DNA of 34,828 nt from Bacteroidales bacterium (GTDB taxonomy: Bacteria > Bacteroidota > Bacteroidia > Bacteroidales > WCHB1-69), in contig JAKSMC010000036.1 of NCBI GenBank assembly GCA_024400835.1, positions 1 through 34,828 of the forward strand, in the 5' to 3' direction. The position numbers and the translations under genes are program-made. The first letter of the stretch is position 1. Every line of letters begins with the position of its first letter. The notes below the pieces were generated by a model. The model was not told the DNA's origin. It was given only the letters and a program-made list of their open reading frames with translations, and made no database searches. Positions 22,219 to 31,392 of the stretch are shown here, in pieces.

Positions 22219-23583
22219 TTAAGGCCGCAAAGATATAATTTTTTTACCTAACTCGTTCAAATTAATTCCATTAAAATTACCAGAGGACATCATCAGCAGC
22301 ACAGTATTATCGGGATTGATGTGCATCAGTTTTTCCTGCATAGCAGAAGAGTCGTTGAAAACGGTCAGATCCTCGCGACCGAAAGCCTTCATAATCATCT
22401 CAGCCGTGATGGGCGGCAGTTTCTTGAGTGCAATAGCTTCGGGAGAGAAATAGACGATAGCCTCGTCCGCCTCGCGCATAGCGCCGTCGTACTGTTTGAG
22501 AAACTCTTCTGTCAGGCTGCTGAACGTATGCAGTTCCATACAGGCGATGAGATGGCGCATCGGGAACTGTTCGCGCACGGCAGCAATCGTAGCCTTCAGT
22601 TTGGACGGAGAATGCGCGAAGTCCTTGTACACATTGCAGACCTCGTTCTTTGCCACCAATTCCAAGCGTTTGGAGGCGCCTTTGAACGTGGCGATGGCCT
22701 TGTAGAAGTTCTCAGCGCTAACGCCCACGGACTCGCATGCATAGCGCGCCGCATTGAGGTTCGTGAGGTTGTGCTTGCCGAAAATCTGCAACGGGATGTC
22801 GCCGTATTCGGTTTCCAAATAGGAAATGCCGTTGTCGATATGATACGGGTGCACGCCGTAGGGCTGCTTGTTCGTACCCGTGATTTTCTCGCTCAGCTTC
22901 GGGAGTTCTTCGTCATCCTGGCAGTAGATGAAACGGCCGTCGGCAGGTATCATGTTGGCGAAGATCTCAAACTGTTTCACGTAAATGTCGAATGTGGGGA
23001 ACACGTTGATATGGTCCCAAGCAATACCGCTGACGATTCCAATTGTAGGCTGGTAAACGTGGAACTTCGGGCGTCGGTCGATGGGCGAAGTCAGATACTC
23101 GTCGCCTTCGATGACCATAATTTTGGCCTCCTCGCTCAGTTTCACCATCACTTCGAAGCCGTCCAACTGCGCACCGACCATGTAATCGCAGTCGATGCCG
23201 TTCTGCTGCAGCACGTGGATGATCATAGACGTGATGGTGGTCTTGCCGTGGCTGCCGCCCACCACAATGCGGATTTTGTTTTTGCTCTGTTCGTAGAGAT
23301 ATTCGGGATAGGAGTAGATCTTCAGTCCCAATTCCTTGGCTTTCAGCAGTTCGGGATTGTCAATGCGGGCGTGCATGCCCAAAATGATTGCGTCGAGTTC
23401 CGGAGTGATACGTTCGGGATGCCAGCCTATGGAATCCGGCAGAATGCCGTATTTCTCCAAGCGGCCCTTGGCAGGCTCGAAAATCTCGTCATCAGAACCG
23501 GTAACTTCGTAACCTTTAAGACGGAGCGCAATCGCCAGATTGTGCATCGCGCTGCCGCCAATAGCGATAAAATGTACTTTCAT
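22219..23583 (-). CDS. mpl: UDP-N-acetylmuramate:L-alanyl-gamma-D-glutamyl-meso-DAP ligase
   Basis: This 454-residue cytosolic Mur-ligase homologue reattaches the recycled tripeptide L-Ala-gamma-D-Glu-meso-DAP to UDP-MurNAc. The N-terminal Rossmann-like domain shows KVHFIAIGGSAMHNLAIAL, where the AMHNLA pattern is typical of Mpl as opposed to MurC. The ATP P-loop GGSHGKTTITS (109-119) and MVIEGDEYLTSPIDRRPKF follow, and the C-terminal domain has DFAHSPSKLKATI and ACMELHTFSSL. I use the ATG at 23581-23583 and not the one 26 codons upstream, because a TACCTTTG promoter box lies between them. Together with Ddh it indicates meso-DAP peptidoglycan with recycling. Confidence 0.93.
   Translation of the reverse strand: MKVHFIAIGGSAMHNLAIALRLKGYEVTGSDDEIFEPAKGRLEKYGILPDSIGWHPERITPELDAIILGMHARIDNPELLKAKELGLKIYSYPEYLYEQSKNKIRIVVGGSHGKTTITSMIIHVLQQNGIDCDYMVGAQLDGFEVMVKLSEEAKIMVIEGDEYLTSPIDRRPKFHVYQPTIGIVSGIAWDHINVFPTFDIYVKQFEIFANMIPADGRFIYCQDDEELPKLSEKITGTNKQPYGVHPYHIDNGISYLETEYGDIPLQIFGKHNLTNLNAARYACESVGVSAENFYKAIATFKGASKRLELVAKNEVCNVYKDFAHSPSKLKATIAAVREQFPMRHLIACMELHTFSSLTEEFLKQYDGAMREADEAIVYFSPEAIALKKLPPITAEMIMKAFGREDLTVFNDSSAMQEKLMHINPDNTVLLMMSSGNFNGINLNELGKKIISLRP
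22228..22261 (-). promoter_or_regulatory. Promoter for the DUF1573 gene
   Basis: On the minus strand TTTG (22258-22261) and, after 22 nt, TATCTTTG (22228-22235) match the Bacteroidota consensus. The -33 element lies inside the end of the mpl coding region. Confidence 0.5.
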
Positions 23584-23604
23584 AGGGTAAAATGATTTGA
23601 GGCG

Positions 23605-23637
23605 CAAAGGTACACAAATTTTCGGTCCGCAGTGCAA
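23605..23637 (-). promoter_or_regulatory. Promoter for mpl
   Basis: On the minus strand TTG (23635-23637) and TACCTTTG (23605-23612) are separated by 22 nt and lie 22 bp before the chosen mpl ATG. Confidence 0.5.
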
Positions 23638-23653
23638 CGATATGGACCTGAGC

Positions 23654-23673
23654 GGACGCAATGAATTGCGGCA
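23654..23673. repeat. Dispersed palindrome, copy 2 (decayed)
   Basis: GGACGCAATGAATTGCG is identical to the copy at 2604, but the right arm then reads GCACTAC instead of TCCCTAC, so the palindrome is partly lost. It lies between the divergent mpl and apbE genes. Confidence 0.6.
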
Positions 23674-23716
23674 CTACTCCGTGATTGTCCTTTAAATTTT
23701 TTGTATCTTCGCGGCC

Positions 23717-24679
23717 ATGAAAAAAATATACACCATCATTTGTCTGGCGGCGCTCTGCTGCATTTCCTGCAAGCAGCAAGCCGTGCAGCACCTCACGGGC
23801 GCAGCGTTCGGTACCATGTTCAACATCACCTACTTGGGAGAACCCTCTGCCACCCTGCCCCACCAGGTGGACTCTGTGCTGAAGGAGGTCAACAGCACGT
23901 TTTCCATCTTCGACACGTCATCCCTGATATCGCGCATCAACGGCGGCGATGACCTGGCGCTGAACCACGATTTCGCCACTGTGCTGAGCAAGTCCCTCAG
24001 CATCTCCAAGCAGACCGATGGGGCTTTCGACTGTACCTGCCAGCCGCTCATCGAGCTCTGGGGCTTCGGCCGTGAGAACCAAAAACACGTGGTGCCACAA
24101 CACGAAATCGACTCCGTAAAGCAGTTCGTCGGCTGCCAGTTGGTCAGCATCCAAGACCGGCACGTCCGCAAAGCCGACCCACGCGTGCAGCTCAACTTCA
24201 ACGCCATAGCCAAAGGCTTTGCCGTCGACAAGGTGGCCGACTTCCTGCAGGCGCAAGGTTACAAAGACTGCTTGGTGGAGATTGGCGGCGAGATTGTCGC
24301 CCGCGGCACCAAGAACGGCAAGCCCTGGAAAGTCGGCATCCAGGTACCCACGGAGACTGCCGACGGGGCCATCGAGAGCAGCAAGAGTTTCACGCTGCAA
24401 GACCGCGCCGTGGCAACATCCGGCAACTACCGCAACTATTTCGAGGCTGACGGCGTTCGCTACACGCACATCCTGAACCCCGTGACCGGAAAGCCCGAAC
24501 AGACGAACCTGCTCAGCGTCACCGTCATCGCCCCTGACTGCACCACTGCCGATGCCTACGCCACCGCATTCATGGTGCTCGGTTTGGAACGGTCTTTGCA
24601 GATTGTCCGCGCCCACGACGAACTCGACGCCTGGTTCATCATCAGCGAAGGGAAAAACTTTAAAATCATTAGGAATTAA
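23717..24679 (+). CDS. apbE: FAD:protein FMN transferase, lipoprotein
   Basis: The 320-residue ApbE-family enzyme attaches FMN covalently to threonine in target flavoproteins, such as RNF/NQR subunits, at the periplasmic face. A lipoprotein signal (MKKIYTIICLAALCCISC, lipid on a Cys at about 15-18) anchors it. Family motifs are NSTFSIFDTSSLISRIN, GAFDCTCQPLIELWGFG, LNFNAIAKGFAVDKVADFL (near 163-181), and the nucleotide/metal region AVATSGNYRNYFEADGVRYTHILNPVTGKP, followed by APDCTTADAYATAFMVLG. All are intact and the length is normal. Its flavoprotein substrate is not in the window. A weak TATCTTCG element (23704-23711) is the only promoter-like signal. Confidence 0.93.
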   Translation: MKKIYTIICLAALCCISCKQQAVQHLTGAAFGTMFNITYLGEPSATLPHQVDSVLKEVNSTFSIFDTSSLISRINGGDDLALNHDFATVLSKSLSISKQTDGAFDCTCQPLIELWGFGRENQKHVVPQHEIDSVKQFVGCQLVSIQDRHVRKADPRVQLNFNAIAKGFAVDKVADFLQAQGYKDCLVEIGGEIVARGTKNGKPWKVGIQVPTETADGAIESSKSFTLQDRAVATSGNYRNYFEADGVRYTHILNPVTGKPEQTNLLSVTVIAPDCTTADAYATAFMVLGLERSLQIVRAHDELDAWFIISEGKNFKIIRN

Positions 24680-24697
24680 AACATTCGGTGATTTCCC

Positions 24698-24705
24698 TAT
24701 ATTTG
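24698..24705 (+). promoter_or_regulatory. -7 box (TATATTTG) for the RNase R gene
   Basis: An exact TAnnTTTG match lies 98 bp before the RNase R start. The leader that follows holds a perfect 8-bp A/T hairpin (24725-24732 with 24739-24746) and a 9-codon ATG frame at 24756-24785. Confidence 0.5.
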
Positions 24706-24803
24706 CATCGTTTTTGCGTCGTATGATTTTTTCAAAACAAAAAATCGAAAAGACAATGGATAAAGGAATTACAAACAATAAATAAAGAAAACAATTAAAC
24801 AAC

Positions 24804-26960
24804 GTGGAAAATTTATCTAAGAAAATACTCGAAGCGCTTGCTTCTGGAAAGAACGAAAAACTGAATTACAAACAGATTGCCGCCAAGGTCGGCATATATG
24901 ACAAAGCAGGCCGCGAGCAGGTGAAAGAACAGATTGACCGCCTGGTGCAGGCCAAGCTGATGCTCAAAGCCGGACGCGGCAAATACAAACTCAACTACAA
25001 GGAACTCGGCCGCAAGGAGACCAACCGCAACTACGTCATCGGACGCATTGAGATGAAACGCAGCGGCATGGCCTTCGTCATCCCCGAGAACAAATCCGAC
25101 GACACCCCCGAAGAGTCGCAATCCGAGGACATCTTCGTGGCCGACGGCAACTTGGGCAACGCCCTCAACAACGACATTGTGAAGGTCGTGCTCTTCCCGT
25201 CACGCCGCGGCAAACGTCCCGAAGGACAGGTCGTGGAAGTGATTCAACGCAGCAAAAAACAGATTGTGGGCACCGTCTCCATCAAAAAGGGCGTGGCCTA
25301 CTTCATCCCCGACAACGTCTATTACCGCCGCGACATCATCATCCCGGGCCGCCTGCTGAAGAAGGCCAAGTCGGGCGACAAAGTCGTGGTCGTCATCGTG
25401 GACTGGCCGAACGGCACACGCAGCCCGTTAGGCGAAGTCATCCACGTTTTGGGCAAGCCTGGCGAGAACAACGTCGAGATGCTCGCCATCCTCGCTGAGA
25501 ACGACTTCCCGCTCACCTTCCCCAAAGAGGTCGAAGAGGAAGCCAACAGCATACCCACGGAAATCACCGAGAAGGAAATCCTCCGTCGCCGCGACTTCCG
25601 CAGCGCCACCACGTTCACCATCGACCCCGCGGATGCCAAGGACTTCGACGACGCCCTCTCTTTCGAGAAGTTGGACAACGGCTTCTACCGCATCGGCATC
25701 CACATCGCCGACGTCACCCACTACGTGCGCCCGGGCTCACCGCTCGACCACGAGGCCTACGAGCGCGGCACCTCCGTGTATCTCGTCGACCGCACCATCC
25801 CGATGCTCCCCGAGGCGCTGTCCAACAACCTCTGCTCCCTGCGCCCCAACGAGGACAAACTCTGCTACAGCGCCGTGTTCGACCTCGACGACAACGCCAA
25901 AGTCCATAAGGAGTGGTTCGGCCATACCGTCATCAACTCCGACCGCCGCTTCAACTACGAAGAGGCCCAACAGGTTATCGAAACCGGCGAAGGCGACCTC
26001 TCCGACGTCATCCTCAAACTCAACGACCTGGCACAAATCATGCGCAAACAGCGCTTCGACAACAACGCCGTGAACTTCGAAACCGAAGAGGTCAAGTTCA
26101 AACTCGACGAGGAAGGCCACCCTGTCGGCGTCTATCTCAAAGTGCAGAAAGAGGCCAACTGGCTGATTGAGGAGTTTATGCTGTTAGCCAACAAGCGCGT
26201 AGCCGAGAAAATCGGCCGCAAGCGCGTCACCGACAAGAAACCCAACGTCTTCGTCTATCGTATCCACGACAAACCTTTGGACGAGAAACTCAACACTTTC
26301 AAGAACTTCGTCAAGAAGTTAGGCTACGACCTCAACACGAAGTCCACGAAGACGTTCAGCAGTTCGCTCAACAGCATGTTGGAGGCACAGAAAGGGAAAG
26401 CCGACTACGATATGCTGAGCAAGCTGTCCATCCGCATCATGGCGCGCGCCTGCTACAGCACCGAGAACATCGGCCACTACGGCTTGGCGTTCCCATTCTA
26501 CACGCACTTCACCTCGCCCATCCGCCGCTATCCCGATATGATGGTGCATCGTCTGCTCGACCACTACCTGGCCGGCAAGGAGTCAGTCAACCAAGACCAA
26601 TACGAGGAGTACTGCAAGCACTGCTCGCAGATGGAGCACCAGGCCACGGAAGCCGAGCGCACCTCGGTGAAGTACAAACAGGCCGAGTACCTGGCCGACA
26701 AGGTTGGCGAGGTCTTCGACGCCACGGTCTCCGGCATCTCCAAGTGGGGCATCTACGCCGAACTCACCGAGTCCAAATGCGAGGGACTCATCCCGATGCG
26801 CTGCTTTGACGACGACTTCTACTACATCGACGAAGAAAACTACACGCTCGTGGGCTTGCACCACGGACGCTCGCTGCGCTTCGGCGACAGCATAAAAGTA
26901 CGCGTCGTAGCCGTTGACCTCATCAAGAAGCAAATGGACTTCGACATCGTCAGAGACTAA
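24804..26960 (+). CDS. rnr: Ribonuclease R
   Basis: The protein has 718 residues, a 3'-5' processive exoribonuclease of the RNB family that degrades structured RNA. Domains in order: an N-terminal winged-helix-like segment (1-70), cold-shock domains (75-230), the RNB catalytic core with TIDPADAKDFDDAL (272-285, magnesium-binding aspartates) and HFTSPIRRYPDMMVHRLLDH, and a C-terminal S1 domain (GEVFDATVSGISKWGIYAEL, about 633-652). The start is GTG at 24804, the only start that places MENLSKKILEALASGKN correctly. The lysine-rich tail seen after S1 in Escherichia coli RNase R is missing. A tiny in-frame ATG frame precedes it but ends 18 bases before the GTG. Confidence 0.94.
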   Translation: MENLSKKILEALASGKNEKLNYKQIAAKVGIYDKAGREQVKEQIDRLVQAKLMLKAGRGKYKLNYKELGRKETNRNYVIGRIEMKRSGMAFVIPENKSDDTPEESQSEDIFVADGNLGNALNNDIVKVVLFPSRRGKRPEGQVVEVIQRSKKQIVGTVSIKKGVAYFIPDNVYYRRDIIIPGRLLKKAKSGDKVVVVIVDWPNGTRSPLGEVIHVLGKPGENNVEMLAILAENDFPLTFPKEVEEEANSIPTEITEKEILRRRDFRSATTFTIDPADAKDFDDALSFEKLDNGFYRIGIHIADVTHYVRPGSPLDHEAYERGTSVYLVDRTIPMLPEALSNNLCSLRPNEDKLCYSAVFDLDDNAKVHKEWFGHTVINSDRRFNYEEAQQVIETGEGDLSDVILKLNDLAQIMRKQRFDNNAVNFETEEVKFKLDEEGHPVGVYLKVQKEANWLIEEFMLLANKRVAEKIGRKRVTDKKPNVFVYRIHDKPLDEKLNTFKNFVKKLGYDLNTKSTKTFSSSLNSMLEAQKGKADYDMLSKLSIRIMARACYSTENIGHYGLAFPFYTHFTSPIRRYPDMMVHRLLDHYLAGKESVNQDQYEEYCKHCSQMEHQATEAERTSVKYKQAEYLADKVGEVFDATVSGISKWGIYAELTESKCEGLIPMRCFDDDFYYIDEENYTLVGLHHGRSLRFGDSIKVRVVAVDLIKKQMDFDIVRD

Positions 26961-26999
26961 CCCGCAAGTATCGAACTAACAATCAAAAAAGAAACGAAT

Positions 27000-27848
27000 A
27001 TGAAACGCACATACCTCATACTCATCGTATTGTCCGTAGCGTTGGCAGGCTGCCACAACAAACTCAAGAGCGAACCCGTTGTTGCCGAGCCGCAAGAGGC
27101 GCAAGACACAAGCCACGACGCCATTTATAATTTTAGCTTTGGCGACGTAGAGCTTTGGACGCTGAAAGACAAAGTCAACACTATGCCGGCAGCACTTTTC
27201 CCAGACGCAGACGCCAAGATTGTCAAAGAACTAATGCCCAACGGCGAAGCCGATGCCGGCATCAACGTGTTCCTTGTCAAGCACAACGGCCAATACATCC
27301 TTTTTGATGCTGGTTTGGGCGCAGAAAAAGGCGGCGAAATGATGAGTTTGCTCCAGGCCTTAAACATCCAAAGCAGTGACATCAGCGCTGTTTGCATCAC
27401 GCACTTTCACGGCGACCACATCGGCGGCATGCTGACCAACGGGGATGCCAGCTTCCCCAAAGCGACGGTCTATTGTTCTGCCGAGGAGGTGAAAGCGTGG
27501 AAGACGGACAAGGGCGTCCAGAAGATGTTAGCCGCCTACGAGGGGCGAGTGCAGACGTTCAACGGGGGCGAGACCATCTTGGGCGACATCGTCACGAAGG
27601 CTGCACCGGGCCATACGCCCGGGCACACGTTGTACCAGGTTGGCAGCGTGCTGATTATCGGCGACCTTTTGCACGCCGCCGCGCTGCAACTGCCCCATCC
27701 GGAGTTCAGCGCCAAGTACGACCAAGACCAGAAAATGTCCGTCAAGACGCGCCAAGAGTACTACCAATATATAAAAGACAACCACCTCGTCGTTGCCGGC
27801 ATGCACCTGCCGTTCTCCGGGGTGATGGAAGACTTCCCGACGAAGTAG
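27000..27848 (+). CDS. Metallo-beta-lactamase-fold hydrolase, lipoprotein
   Basis: This 282-residue protein has a lipobox (MKRTYLILIVLSVALAGC, C18 lipidated) followed by a short flexible linker. The MBL fold begins near residue 42. The metal motif is ITHFHGDHIGG with H135, H137, D139 and H140, followed by APGHTPGHTLYQVG (about residues 201-214) and a late GMHLPFSG histidine, as in the glyoxalase II/lactonase-like branch. Substrate is unknown: quorum lactones, thioesters or antibiotics cannot be told apart by sequence. It should act at the envelope, periplasm side. It starts 39 bp after the RNase R stop and may be read from the same mRNA. No terminator is visible after it. Confidence 0.88.
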   Translation: MKRTYLILIVLSVALAGCHNKLKSEPVVAEPQEAQDTSHDAIYNFSFGDVELWTLKDKVNTMPAALFPDADAKIVKELMPNGEADAGINVFLVKHNGQYILFDAGLGAEKGGEMMSLLQALNIQSSDISAVCITHFHGDHIGGMLTNGDASFPKATVYCSAEEVKAWKTDKGVQKMLAAYEGRVQTFNGGETILGDIVTKAAPGHTPGHTLYQVGSVLIIGDLLHAAALQLPHPEFSAKYDQDQKMSVKTRQEYYQYIKDNHLVVAGMHLPFSGVMEDFPTK

Positions 27849-27861
27849 CCGGTGCCCTTAA

Positions 27862-27926
27862 CATTGACTTTGACCATTGACTTTGTGGAGTCTCCCACAT
27901 TTCTCACTTCTCACTTCTCACCTCTC
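27862..27926. repeat. Intergenic short repeats (CATTGACTTTG x2 and ACTTCTC array)
   Basis: CATTGACTTTGAC (27862-27874) and CATTGACTTTGTG (from 27875) repeat the sequence seen at 2551-2588. ATTTCTC, ACTTCTC twice and ACCTCTC (27899-27926) repeat the array at 1598-1620, again preceded by GGAGTC and a CCCA motif. Confidence 0.75.
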
Positions 27927-27970
27927 GAGTCCTACGTGGCTATTGGCCCTGCGTTCGGTGTGGAAGACGG

Positions 27971-28195
27971 TTACAGCACATTGTCGCATTGAGGGCAGCG
28001 GCCTTTAGCGTCGGCGTCGAAGGAGCCGCCGCATTCGCAGTCGGGCAGCGGTTCCCAGCCCAGGCTTAAATCTACATAGCGGCCCTTGCCACAGCGATTG
28101 CAGTAGAGGGTGGCCTGCCCCACGACATTCACGCCGTAGGTTCTTTCAAACGTGTGTCCGCAGTGCGGGCAAGTGAGGGTTAGGGTGTGGGACAT
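27971..28195 (-). CDS. Small double zinc-ribbon protein
   Basis: The product has 74 residues with four CxxC-type knuckles: CPHC (residues 9-12), CNRC (32-35), CECG (53-56) and CPQC (68-71). They would make two zinc ribbons. No other domain fits in the length. Such proteins may act as nucleic-acid or protein adaptors, but the function cannot be inferred. It lies downstream of the AIPR gene on the same strand with a 116-bp AT-rich gap. Its codon use (GC-rich) matches the housekeeping genes to its left more than the defence operon to its right, so it is probably not part of that cassette. Confidence 0.75.
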   Translation of the reverse strand: MSHTLTLTCPHCGHTFERTYGVNVVGQATLYCNRCGKGRYVDLSLGWEPLPDCECGGSFDADAKGRCPQCDNVL

Positions 28196-28311
28196 AGGGA
28201 GGTTATTCTAAAAATGGAAGTTTAAAATGGTGGCCAATTTCAATCATTTTCATTATCTCTTTTAACAATTCTAATTATACTCACCATAACAGTGTCAATA
28301 ATAAAGGTTGT

Positions 28312-30456
28312 CTACTTCTCAGGGACTATATAATCAGTTTTGTTTTGAAGATTGTCCATTATTTGAGATAGGCGTTTAACTTGCCTATCAGATAAATTCC
28401 CTTTAGCTACACTTAGCGCACAGATGCGAACCGTCTCTCTATCTGCATAATTCAATAGTTTCAAACGATTCATATCATCATATAATCTTTCGAAGTATTT
28501 AGAACCAAGAGAGATATATTTTGCCCACATATCAGTAGCAATATCAAAACGTGCCTTGCGCTCCTGTGATTTTGCTTCCTCTTTCTCAAACGAGGTTTCT
28601 GTAGCATCATTCAGGAACTCATCCGTTAGCGTTAAAGGCTGCTTACGATACTCTTTCCACGTTTCTTCTTTAATAGCCAAGGTACGTTCGTTACCACCCT
28701 TGCTAATATCATGCAAGAACCTCATGGTCTGCGGAGCAACAATCTCTATTTGACGCGCCAAAGACGGATATATTTCCTGCATACGCCAGATGCGTTTCCA
28801 GTCAAGCTCTTTACCTTCCGGAAGTGATGCGATTATCTTGGCGATTGTATAAGGAACGTACATAGCCTTGTAACCACCAACCGGATACCAATCGGCCTTG
28901 CCTATCATCTTGTCAGTCTGGTCAAACAAAATCTTAACGCATACCATTTTGCGGAAGAAGTAGCTATTGATAGCTGCCGGATTTTTCTTCTTCAGGTCAA
29001 CGATATTTGCCGAGAACAAATCCCAGTTGTTAACAGGACCCTTACAAACGCTATCTGGACGGAGTTCGAGCGTATTGAAATAGATGCCCAACTTCTCCTT
29101 GGTAACAACTTGATTCTTGGGATGTTGTTCAAGCCATTGCTTACGCTTGGTCGTTGACATATTGAAGGTCGCCTGCTCGTGACGATGGGCAGAGCGCTCA
29201 TAGAACCAGAACGTACCATTGACCTGACCGGGCTTGGGAGGCGTTTGGTTCTCGATAAGCAAGGAGAGACGCTCCATATCACGATGGAAGGGATCGTTGG
29301 AGAAGAAGTCGGCTTCCTTAGTCGGGTTCTGCCAGTTGGAACTACGCGCAATTTGCTGAACAAGTTCGTTGTAATCGTCCTTGCTCTTTTGAAGCAGTTC
29401 GGGATCGTCAATATCGTCTAAGGCGAAATTGAGTACCGTCAGTTTCATAGGAACGAATATTTTCTCCAAGTTACCTTCCGGAGCTTCGCCCTTGATATAG
29501 GCATTACAAAGGGAGACCGTAGTTTGACCACCATTCACAATCTGGAAGCCATCGAAAGCCGTAATATAATGTCCGTCAGGCGAGAGCGTAACTGAGTTAG
29601 CCACAACTGCGATACCGTTGTTGTAGGTAAAGAAACGTTCCGGGCTATCTCCAATGATGGTTGACTTGATGGCTTTGTTCACCTTACCCTTTGCACTAAG
29701 GAAGCAACGGATATTTCCTTCCAATAGTGGGCCTTGGTAACGTTTGAATAGTTTAGCAAGCATGAGCCCCGGCACGATACCCATATAAGAATCGAACTGG
29801 TTGGATTGGGAGATATTGGCTTTGAGACATTGGATGCCATCTACGCCCCATTCTTTACAATCAATCATAATGCGCTCGCTCTGCGAACTACGGAAGTTGT
29901 CGTAGAAACGTTCGAGCGTCCACACCTGAAGTATAGAAGGACGACCAAGCAGATTCTCTTGCTCTAACGATTTGACACGATTAGATAGTGTTTTATTGGT
30001 AACAATAAAGAAGCGGAAAGCAGTCACCTCGGTCGTTTCCATCTTGCCAATCTTCTGTCGGAACTCATTGGCAATATCAATAATATAGTCAGACTCATCA
30101 CTTGCCGCTTTAGAGATAAGACCTTCAGCAGCATCCTGTATAAAATACTGCATCTTATTGTAGAGAGTACGAATATCCTCGTTGGTGAGGGCACCAGCAT
30201 CCTGACTATCCACAAAATCGGTAATGAGCAACTGGATGGTAGAATCAGCTTCACCATAGGCATAAGCATGAAAACCAAGGTTGCGATTGCGCGACTTCAT
30301 ATTGCAATGGAAGATGACAGGGTTCATCAACTCCTCATTTTTCTCCAAGAGTTCAACAGCCTCCTTAATGAACTGGTGCTGATTGAGGTTGCCCTCTACT
30401 TGCGCATTATTTCGTAATTGTGCAAGAAACTCCTCACGGTATTCTTCGATGGTCAT
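28312..30456 (-). CDS. AIPR-family protein (abortive-infection phage-resistance type)
   Basis: The 714-residue protein belongs to the AIPR family (PF10592) associated with phage resistance and restriction-type operons. The family core is clear: RFFTYNNGIAVVANS (274-288) and FDGFQIVNGGQTTVSLCNAY (301-320), after an N-terminal region (about 45-200) with alternating strands (LLITDFVDSQ, FRFFIVTNKT, ILQVWTLERFYD) that may be a nuclease-like fold. The C-terminal half is mostly helical and of unknown role. It is the last gene of the operon, 9 bp after DUF4420. Codon use is more AT-rich than in genes left of 28200, a sign of acquired DNA. No terminator is seen before the zinc-ribbon gene. Confidence 0.9.
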   Translation of the reverse strand: MTIEEYREEFLAQLRNNAQVEGNLNQHQFIKEAVELLEKNEELMNPVIFHCNMKSRNRNLGFHAYAYGEADSTIQLLITDFVDSQDAGALTNEDIRTLYNKMQYFIQDAAEGLISKAASDESDYIIDIANEFRQKIGKMETTEVTAFRFFIVTNKTLSNRVKSLEQENLLGRPSILQVWTLERFYDNFRSSQSERIMIDCKEWGVDGIQCLKANISQSNQFDSYMGIVPGLMLAKLFKRYQGPLLEGNIRCFLSAKGKVNKAIKSTIIGDSPERFFTYNNGIAVVANSVTLSPDGHYITAFDGFQIVNGGQTTVSLCNAYIKGEAPEGNLEKIFVPMKLTVLNFALDDIDDPELLQKSKDDYNELVQQIARSSNWQNPTKEADFFSNDPFHRDMERLSLLIENQTPPKPGQVNGTFWFYERSAHRHEQATFNMSTTKRKQWLEQHPKNQVVTKEKLGIYFNTLELRPDSVCKGPVNNWDLFSANIVDLKKKNPAAINSYFFRKMVCVKILFDQTDKMIGKADWYPVGGYKAMYVPYTIAKIIASLPEGKELDWKRIWRMQEIYPSLARQIEIVAPQTMRFLHDISKGGNERTLAIKEETWKEYRKQPLTLTDEFLNDATETSFEKEEAKSQERKARFDIATDMWAKYISLGSKYFERLYDDMNRLKLLNYADRETVRICALSVAKGNLSDRQVKRLSQIMDNLQNKTDYIVPEK

Positions 30457-30465
30457 GGGGTGTAG

Positions 30466-31380
30466 TTATTTCTTATAGGGTAAAATTTCTGCAATAGTTA
30501 AGTCGAAACTTGCCTTGGCAATAGCCGGCGAAATGTTGGCACGTGTAATGCGTGGGAACTCCGAAGTTACACGATACTCGTCCGCAGCACGCAATTCGTA
30601 CACAAATTCATCATATTTGGGATTGAACGAATAGTGTGCGTCTTGCAGCTTGGAAGCAAAGATGTCTTTATCGTTGACGGATGGAATGAGGCTGAGAATA
30701 TGCGTCACCAGTTTATTAAGCGTTAGACCAATATACTCCTCTGCCATACGTTCCACCTGGAAGATAACGAGTGCGCCCTCAATAGGACTGTCCAATTGCT
30801 CGATGGATGAGATGTGAACCGTATCTTTGCCATAGTCGATGGTCTTGACCTCGTACCACTCATGATCGAGGGCAAAGTCCTTGCGCGTTTTTTCGGCACC
30901 ACTCCATGCGCCAATAGCCTTTGTCTCTCCGAGTTCCGAAAACAATCGGTCACGCAAGAAGAGTAACTCACCTATCAGGCCTTTGATCTCTGCCTCTGAT
31001 AAAATATCCGTATTGGAGCGGAACATCTTCTGCATGATAAAATAGACCTCACAAACGGCATGGTATGCATCCTGATTGGAGAGGCTATACTGAGAAGTGG
31101 CCTCAATCATCGAATTGAGGAAATCACAGAATGGCCGCAGCAGTTTGTTATCCAGCAGAGAGAATACGATCGATTTGCCACCATCGAGATTGTTGTAATG
31201 GGTAATCTCAATAACGACAGATGAATGTATTTTGCGATTGATGATGAACTGCCCCGAAAACTCGATAGCATTACGTCCGTGCTCATCCTTACCGTAGTAA
31301 AGATTGACAGGATGCGTATCGCCTACACGCTTCCAAGAGTTAGAGCCAGAGGCTAAGTTAAAGTCGTAATCAGTAATCAT
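30466..31380 (-). CDS. DUF4420 PD-(D/E)XK-motif protein
   Basis: The 304-residue protein carries a putative restriction-endonuclease-like core in its centre. GLIGELLFLRD (134-144, E138), then KDFALDHEWYEVKTI (167-181) with D168 and E177-V-K179, follows the E...D...ExK layout of PD-(D/E)XK enzymes. The next strand, TVHISSIEQLD, holds the polar residues usual for the family. The flanks look like a specificity or interface region (residues 1-95 beta-rich, 205-304 mixed). Its length and its place between the Z1 and AIPR genes match the DUF4420 proteins of Z1-type cassettes. It starts 12 bp after the Z1 stop and ends 9 bp before AIPR. It is the most likely DNA-cutting part of the system, an inference. 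Confidence 0.85.
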   Translation of the reverse strand: MITDYDFNLASGSNSWKRVGDTHPVNLYYGKDEHGRNAIEFSGQFIINRKIHSSVVIEITHYNNLDGGKSIVFSLLDNKLLRPFCDFLNSMIEATSQYSLSNQDAYHAVCEVYFIMQKMFRSNTDILSEAEIKGLIGELLFLRDRLFSELGETKAIGAWSGAEKTRKDFALDHEWYEVKTIDYGKDTVHISSIEQLDSPIEGALVIFQVERMAEEYIGLTLNKLVTHILSLIPSVNDKDIFASKLQDAHYSFNPKYDEFVYELRAADEYRVTSEFPRITRANISPAIAKASFDLTIAEILPYKK

Positions 31381-31392
31381 AGCGACAATATA

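Noticed and set aside
22321..23595. 424-codon plus-strand frame
   Set aside because: It lies antisense to mpl. It has no signal, motif or promoter and is a by-product of GC-biased third codon positions.
27971..28195. Zinc-ribbon protein as a fifth member of the defence operon
   Set aside because: It is separated by 116 bp, its codon use fits the host genes, and I know of no such partner in Z1-type cassettes.
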